From: Bacteroidota bacterium
GTDB taxonomy: Bacteria > Bacteroidota > Bacteroidia > B-17B0 > Aurantibacillaceae
Reading direction: 5' to 3'
Assembly: GCA_025360565.1 (NCBI GenBank)
Contig: JANYBY010000243.1
Location: 1 to 8,754 of the forward strand
DNA: 8,754 nt
How positions within the stretch are numbered: the first letter of the stretch is position 1; every line of letters starts with the position of its first letter. A program made the translations under genes and the position numbers. The notes beneath the pieces were generated by a model. It was not told the origin of the DNA. It saw nothing but the letters and a program-made list of their open reading frames with translations, and did no database searches. Shown piece by piece: positions 6,662 to 8,754 of the stretch.

Positions 6662-6689
6662 TCTCTATACTCACTACTCAATTCTCAAT
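6662..6689. repeat. Four tandem 7-bp degenerate repeats in the ccmE-ccmF gap
   Basis: Consecutive heptamers tctctat, actcact, actcaat, tctcaat (coding strand attgaga, attgagt, agtgagt, atagaga) run to within six bases of the ccmE stop codon. The period of exactly seven and the position directly after the ccmE stop are what can be seen. It may affect the ccmE-ccmF mRNA or be neutral repeat expansion. Confidence 0.5.
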
Positions 6690-6694
6690 ACTAT

Positions 6695-7081
6695 TTAATT
6701 CACCTGAGGTTTCCCATCATTATATTTACTCGGACATTTCATTAAAATATCATTCGCGTGAAATTGATTGTCGCGCATTTTGCCGATCAAAACTATCTGC
6801 TCACTCTTTTCAAAATCCTGCGGTTTGCTTTTGTGAAGTATAACCTGCTTCGCGACACCTTTATTATCTACAAGCGTAAATTCAAACTCATCGGCATTCA
6901 CCTTTGGGTCGTACATCTGCGGCTGAGCTTTATCCAACTTTCCAACCACATGATATTCTTTATCCGGATTAGCAATAGCTTCCGTAAAATCGGCATAAGT
7001 ACTTGTGTTTTTTAACGAAACAAAAATTACGCCAATGGCAACGGCAATTACTATTATTCCTACAATGTGTAATTTTTTCAT
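6695..7081 (-). CDS. ccmE: Cytochrome c maturation heme chaperone CcmE, CxxxY type
   Basis: 128 residues. CcmE is a membrane-anchored periplasmic heme chaperone: it receives heme from the CcmC complex, binds it covalently and passes it to CcmF. An N-terminal anchor (about 5-22) is followed by an OB-fold type beta domain (about 40-112) with EYHVVGKL at 42-49 and QIVLIGKMRDNQFHAND at 95-111. At the C-terminal heme site the sequence is KCPSKY, so Cys116 and Tyr120 form CxxxY where E. coli has HxxxY. This variant is known from archaea and sulfate reducers and is functional there. ATG at 7081 overlaps the ccmD stop by four bases (atga). The gap to ccmF is 114 bases, the only long one in the operon. 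Confidence 0.94.
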   Translation of the reverse strand: MKKLHIVGIIVIAVAIGVIFVSLKNTSTYADFTEAIANPDKEYHVVGKLDKAQPQMYDPKVNADEFEFTLVDNKGVAKQVILHKSKPQDFEKSEQIVLIGKMRDNQFHANDILMKCPSKYNDGKPQVN

Positions 7082-7287
7082 TTTATTTTATTCTCTAACT
7101 TTTTTATTTTTCTTTCGATCACCACTAAAAAAACAACAATGCAAATAAATATAATTGCGATAACACTTATTACTACGTTTATTTTTCCGTTCTCTCTTAA
7201 CGCGTCCGCCATTTCCGGCCCGGCAGTTTGTGCCCCCGCAAAAAGCGAAAGGAACAAAAATAAAAGTATTGTTATTTTTTTAATCAT
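7078..7287 (-). CDS. ccmD: CcmD-family small membrane protein
   Basis: 69 residues. The gene sits between ccmC and ccmE, where CcmD belongs; CcmD helps release holo-CcmE from the CcmC complex. A hydrophobic N-terminus (about 4-18) ending in AGAQ looks like a cleavable signal peptide. A short outside segment (21-36) precedes one membrane helix (about 37-57), and a charged tail (ERKIKKLENKIK) should face the cytoplasm. The N-terminal signal is unlike the short E. coli CcmD but common in Bacteroidetes annotations. It overlaps the ccmC end by eight bases and the ccmE start by four. Similarity is too weak to identify it without its position. Confidence 0.8.
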   Translation of the reverse strand: MIKKITILLFLFLSLFAGAQTAGPEMADALRENGKINVVISVIAIIFICIVVFLVVIERKIKKLENKIK

Positions 7288-7939
7288 TTAATTTATTTTT
7301 TAAAACGCTGATCCTGTTTTTTATTTCGAAAAGCCAAAAGCTGAACAAGATCCATCCTATTACCGCCGGATAAAATACCATTCGCATATCGCTGTTCATA
7401 TCGTACTTTGCAAAAGCGGGATTACCGCCATTACCGGGATGTAATGAATCTGTAAGCCGCGGCAAGATCATGATAAACACATTCATCATTACAAAAGCAA
7501 AAACATTGTACACCGCCGAAATTCGCGCGCGCTTTTGTTCATCTTCAACGGATGAACGTAAAATAAAATAAGCCATGTAAATTAAAATACTAATGGCAAC
7601 GCCGTTCAGTTTTGGATCTTGAAAGGTCCACCAAGTGCCCCAGGTATATTTGGCCCAAAGGCTGCCGGTTAAAATTCCGGGGATGGAAAAGAAAAATCCG
7701 ATCACCGCGGCATTGTACGCTTTTGAATCGTTTGCCAAAAAATTTGCGGAAAGTGACTTAATACTATAGATCAAAGAAACGGTCATCATAAATAACATGG
7801 CAAACCAAATTGGCACATGGTAATAAACATTGCGAATGGTTTCATTTAAAATATCTAATCTTGGCACAGCGCTGCTTAATCCAAAAATTAAGGTGTAAAG
7901 TATTAAGAGAACAGAAAGTATTTTGTACCAGTTTTTCAT
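7280..7939 (-). CDS. ccmC: Cytochrome c maturation heme-handling protein CcmC
   Basis: 219 residues with six predicted membrane segments (about 5-23, 40-60, 75-93, 112-128, 144-160, 187-205). CcmC binds heme at the outer face through the WWD domain and two histidines and loads it onto CcmE. The WWD motif is clear at 95-109 (WAKYTWGTWWTFQDP), and the axial histidines are His41 (YYHVP) and His167 (DSLHPG). Length fits the family (about 220-245). The ATG at 7939 lies 15 bases after the ccmB stop, and the 3' end overlaps ccmD by eight bases. Confidence 0.95.
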   Translation of the reverse strand: MKNWYKILSVLLILYTLIFGLSSAVPRLDILNETIRNVYYHVPIWFAMLFMMTVSLIYSIKSLSANFLANDSKAYNAAVIGFFFSIPGILTGSLWAKYTWGTWWTFQDPKLNGVAISILIYMAYFILRSSVEDEQKRARISAVYNVFAFVMMNVFIMILPRLTDSLHPGNGGNPAFAKYDMNSDMRMVFYPAVIGWILFSFWLFEIKNRISVLKNKLND

Positions 7940-7954
7940 TTCAGATAAAGCAGA

Positions 7955-8605
7955 TCAATCCTTCCAAAGATACGGAAATAATAGAAAAGACAGGGCGATG
8001 GTTAACACATTTAATGCTGCCAAAATGCTGATAAAACTAAGGCTTACTCCCGCCCACTCCAGGCCGTCTACAGCCTGTTTGCTTAAGCGGATAACCACCA
8101 GAATTAAAGGCATTACTACCGGAAAACTTAAAATACTCATCATGGCAAAATTACCGTTGGCTTTTGCCGCAATAGCGCTCATAAGGCTTAATACGCCCGC
8201 CAATCCTGTTGAAGCAAGAGTTAATACGATAAAGAACATGGGCATATTGCCTACTTCATTCTTTACAAAAAAAGCGTAAAAGAAAAAGGTGATAAAACTT
8301 AATGCCAGCATAAATACCATGTTATAAAGAATCTTTGCGATAATAAATTGCTGTGGGGAATAATGCAGATAATTAAACAATCCTGCACCCCCGCTTTCTT
8401 TCAAAAAACTTTTTCCGCTGATGGTTACCGAGGTGAACAAAGTAATGATCCAAAATAATGCGTTCCAGGTTGGTTTATCTAATCGTCCGTTAAAACAAAG
8501 TACGCTTACAAAAATAGTTCCGGCCACATACACCAATACACCGCCCAGCGTGCTTTTTTGCCTGAACTCTAACAGAAATTCTTTTTTTATGAGGGCGGAT
8601 AACAT
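7955..8605 (-). CDS. ccmB: Heme exporter membrane subunit CcmB
   Basis: 216 residues, the usual CcmB length, with about six membrane segments (21-38, 48-63, 88-112, 122-146, 152-172, 184-210). CcmB is the membrane part of the CcmAB ABC transporter, which uses ATP to free holo-CcmE from the CcmC complex. The N-terminus KKEFLLEFRQK and the ILSFPVVMPLIL stretch at 158-169 are typical. No ATPase gene (ccmA) is in the window; it may be further upstream or elsewhere. This is the first minus-strand gene visible at the right, so the operon promoter is probably in or beyond 8606-8754. The ATG at 8605 follows an A-rich leader without a Shine-Dalgarno sequence. Confidence 0.94.
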   Translation of the reverse strand: MLSALIKKEFLLEFRQKSTLGGVLVYVAGTIFVSVLCFNGRLDKPTWNALFWIITLFTSVTISGKSFLKESGGAGLFNYLHYSPQQFIIAKILYNMVFMLALSFITFFFYAFFVKNEVGNMPMFFIVLTLASTGLAGVLSLMSAIAAKANGNFAMMSILSFPVVMPLILVVIRLSKQAVDGLEWAGVSLSFISILAALNVLTIALSFLLFPYLWKD

Positions 8606-8607
8606 TT

Positions 8608-8638
8608 TATTGAACGCTGATTTATTGGAACGCTGATT
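8608..8638. repeat. Tandem repeat in the ccmB leader
   Basis: The units tattgaacgctgatt (8608-8622) and tattggaacgctgatt (8623-8638) are identical except for one inserted G. They end three bases upstream of the ccmB start codon on the minus strand, so they form the last part of its 5' untranslated leader. Confidence 0.6.
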
Positions 8639-8736
8639 TTTATGATGATTATGATTTAGTAAGCTCTTGTATTACTTTGCATTATTAATTAAAATTTTAT
8701 CTGCGTTCATCATGAATATCGTAATAACCCGCGTTC
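8628..8736. repeat. Imperfect 28-bp inverted repeat upstream of ccmB
   Basis: The left arm 8628-8655 and right arm 8709-8736 are complementary at 21 of 28 positions, with matching ends gaacgc and gcgttc. The 53 bases between are very AT-rich (ttaattaaaatttt at 8685-8698). It looks like a REP-type intergenic palindrome. I found no convincing Bacteroidetes -33/-7 promoter (TTTG, TAnnTTTG) for the minus strand in 8606-8754. Confidence 0.45.
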
Positions 8737-8754
8737 GTTGTTTATTTCTTGATT

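Noticed and set aside
7923..8279. 118-codon plus-strand open frame opposite ccmB and ccmC
   Set aside because: It is antisense to well-supported membrane protein genes and shows no family motif.
8712..8754. Divergent plus-strand gene starting at ATG 8712, with ttactttg at 8672-8679 as a promoter element
   Set aside because: Only 14 codons are visible, the -33 element is missing, and the ATG lies inside the right arm of the inverted repeat.
8710..8754. Tail of an upstream minus-strand gene at the right edge
   Set aside because: All three minus frames are open for a few codons at the edge (stops at 8710-8712, 8742-8744 and further in), so no frame can be chosen.

Overview
The window looks like Bacteroidetes (Bacteroidota) chromosome. 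The evidence is an AT-rich base composition, A-rich leaders without clear Shine-Dalgarno sequences, and a gene order I associate with that phylum: ccmB, ccmC, a ccmD-like gene, ccmE with a CxxxY heme site, a large ccmF, then a DUF2520 protein, a UbiA-family prenyltransferase and maf. I cannot name a genus.

All confidently called genes lie on the minus strand, so the operon reads from right to left. Positions 8605 to 4007 form a cytochrome c maturation (System I type) block. CcmB and CcmC move or present heme, CcmC loads it onto the membrane-anchored chaperone CcmE with help from the CcmD-like peptide, and CcmF attaches it to apocytochromes outside the membrane. Genes for CcmA, CcmG and CcmH are not in the window. 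Most junctions are overlaps or a few bases; the exception is a 114-base gap between ccmE and ccmF filled with short degenerate repeats. Continuing left, the DUF2520 gene, the prenyltransferase and maf are joined by 2-base, 4-base-overlap and 1-base junctions, so they are probably co-transcribed with ccmF. ccmF starts at TTG and the prenyltransferase at GTG.

After maf, 58 bases separate a tyrosine recombinase (1582 to 584) with a complete catalytic set. It resembles recombinases linked to integrons or IS91 elements, but no partner transposase is present. A 7-base inverted repeat with a 6-base spacer covers its start codon.

Positions 1 to 583, downstream of the recombinase, have no convincing gene but are rich in structure: two plus-strand terminator-like hairpins near the left edge, a pair of 37-base units at 57-base spacing, an 18-base inverted repeat about 290 bases apart, a bulged hairpin and a perfect 14-base palindrome. 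The best clue in the window is here. The two 37-base units differ at six positions; the four changes in the stem all keep pairing through G-U (G-T) wobble on the plus strand, and the other two fall in the bulge. This suggests selection on a folded plus-strand RNA or single-stranded DNA next to a recombinase. The right end (8606 to 8754) is the ccm leader and carries short tandem and inverted repeats.
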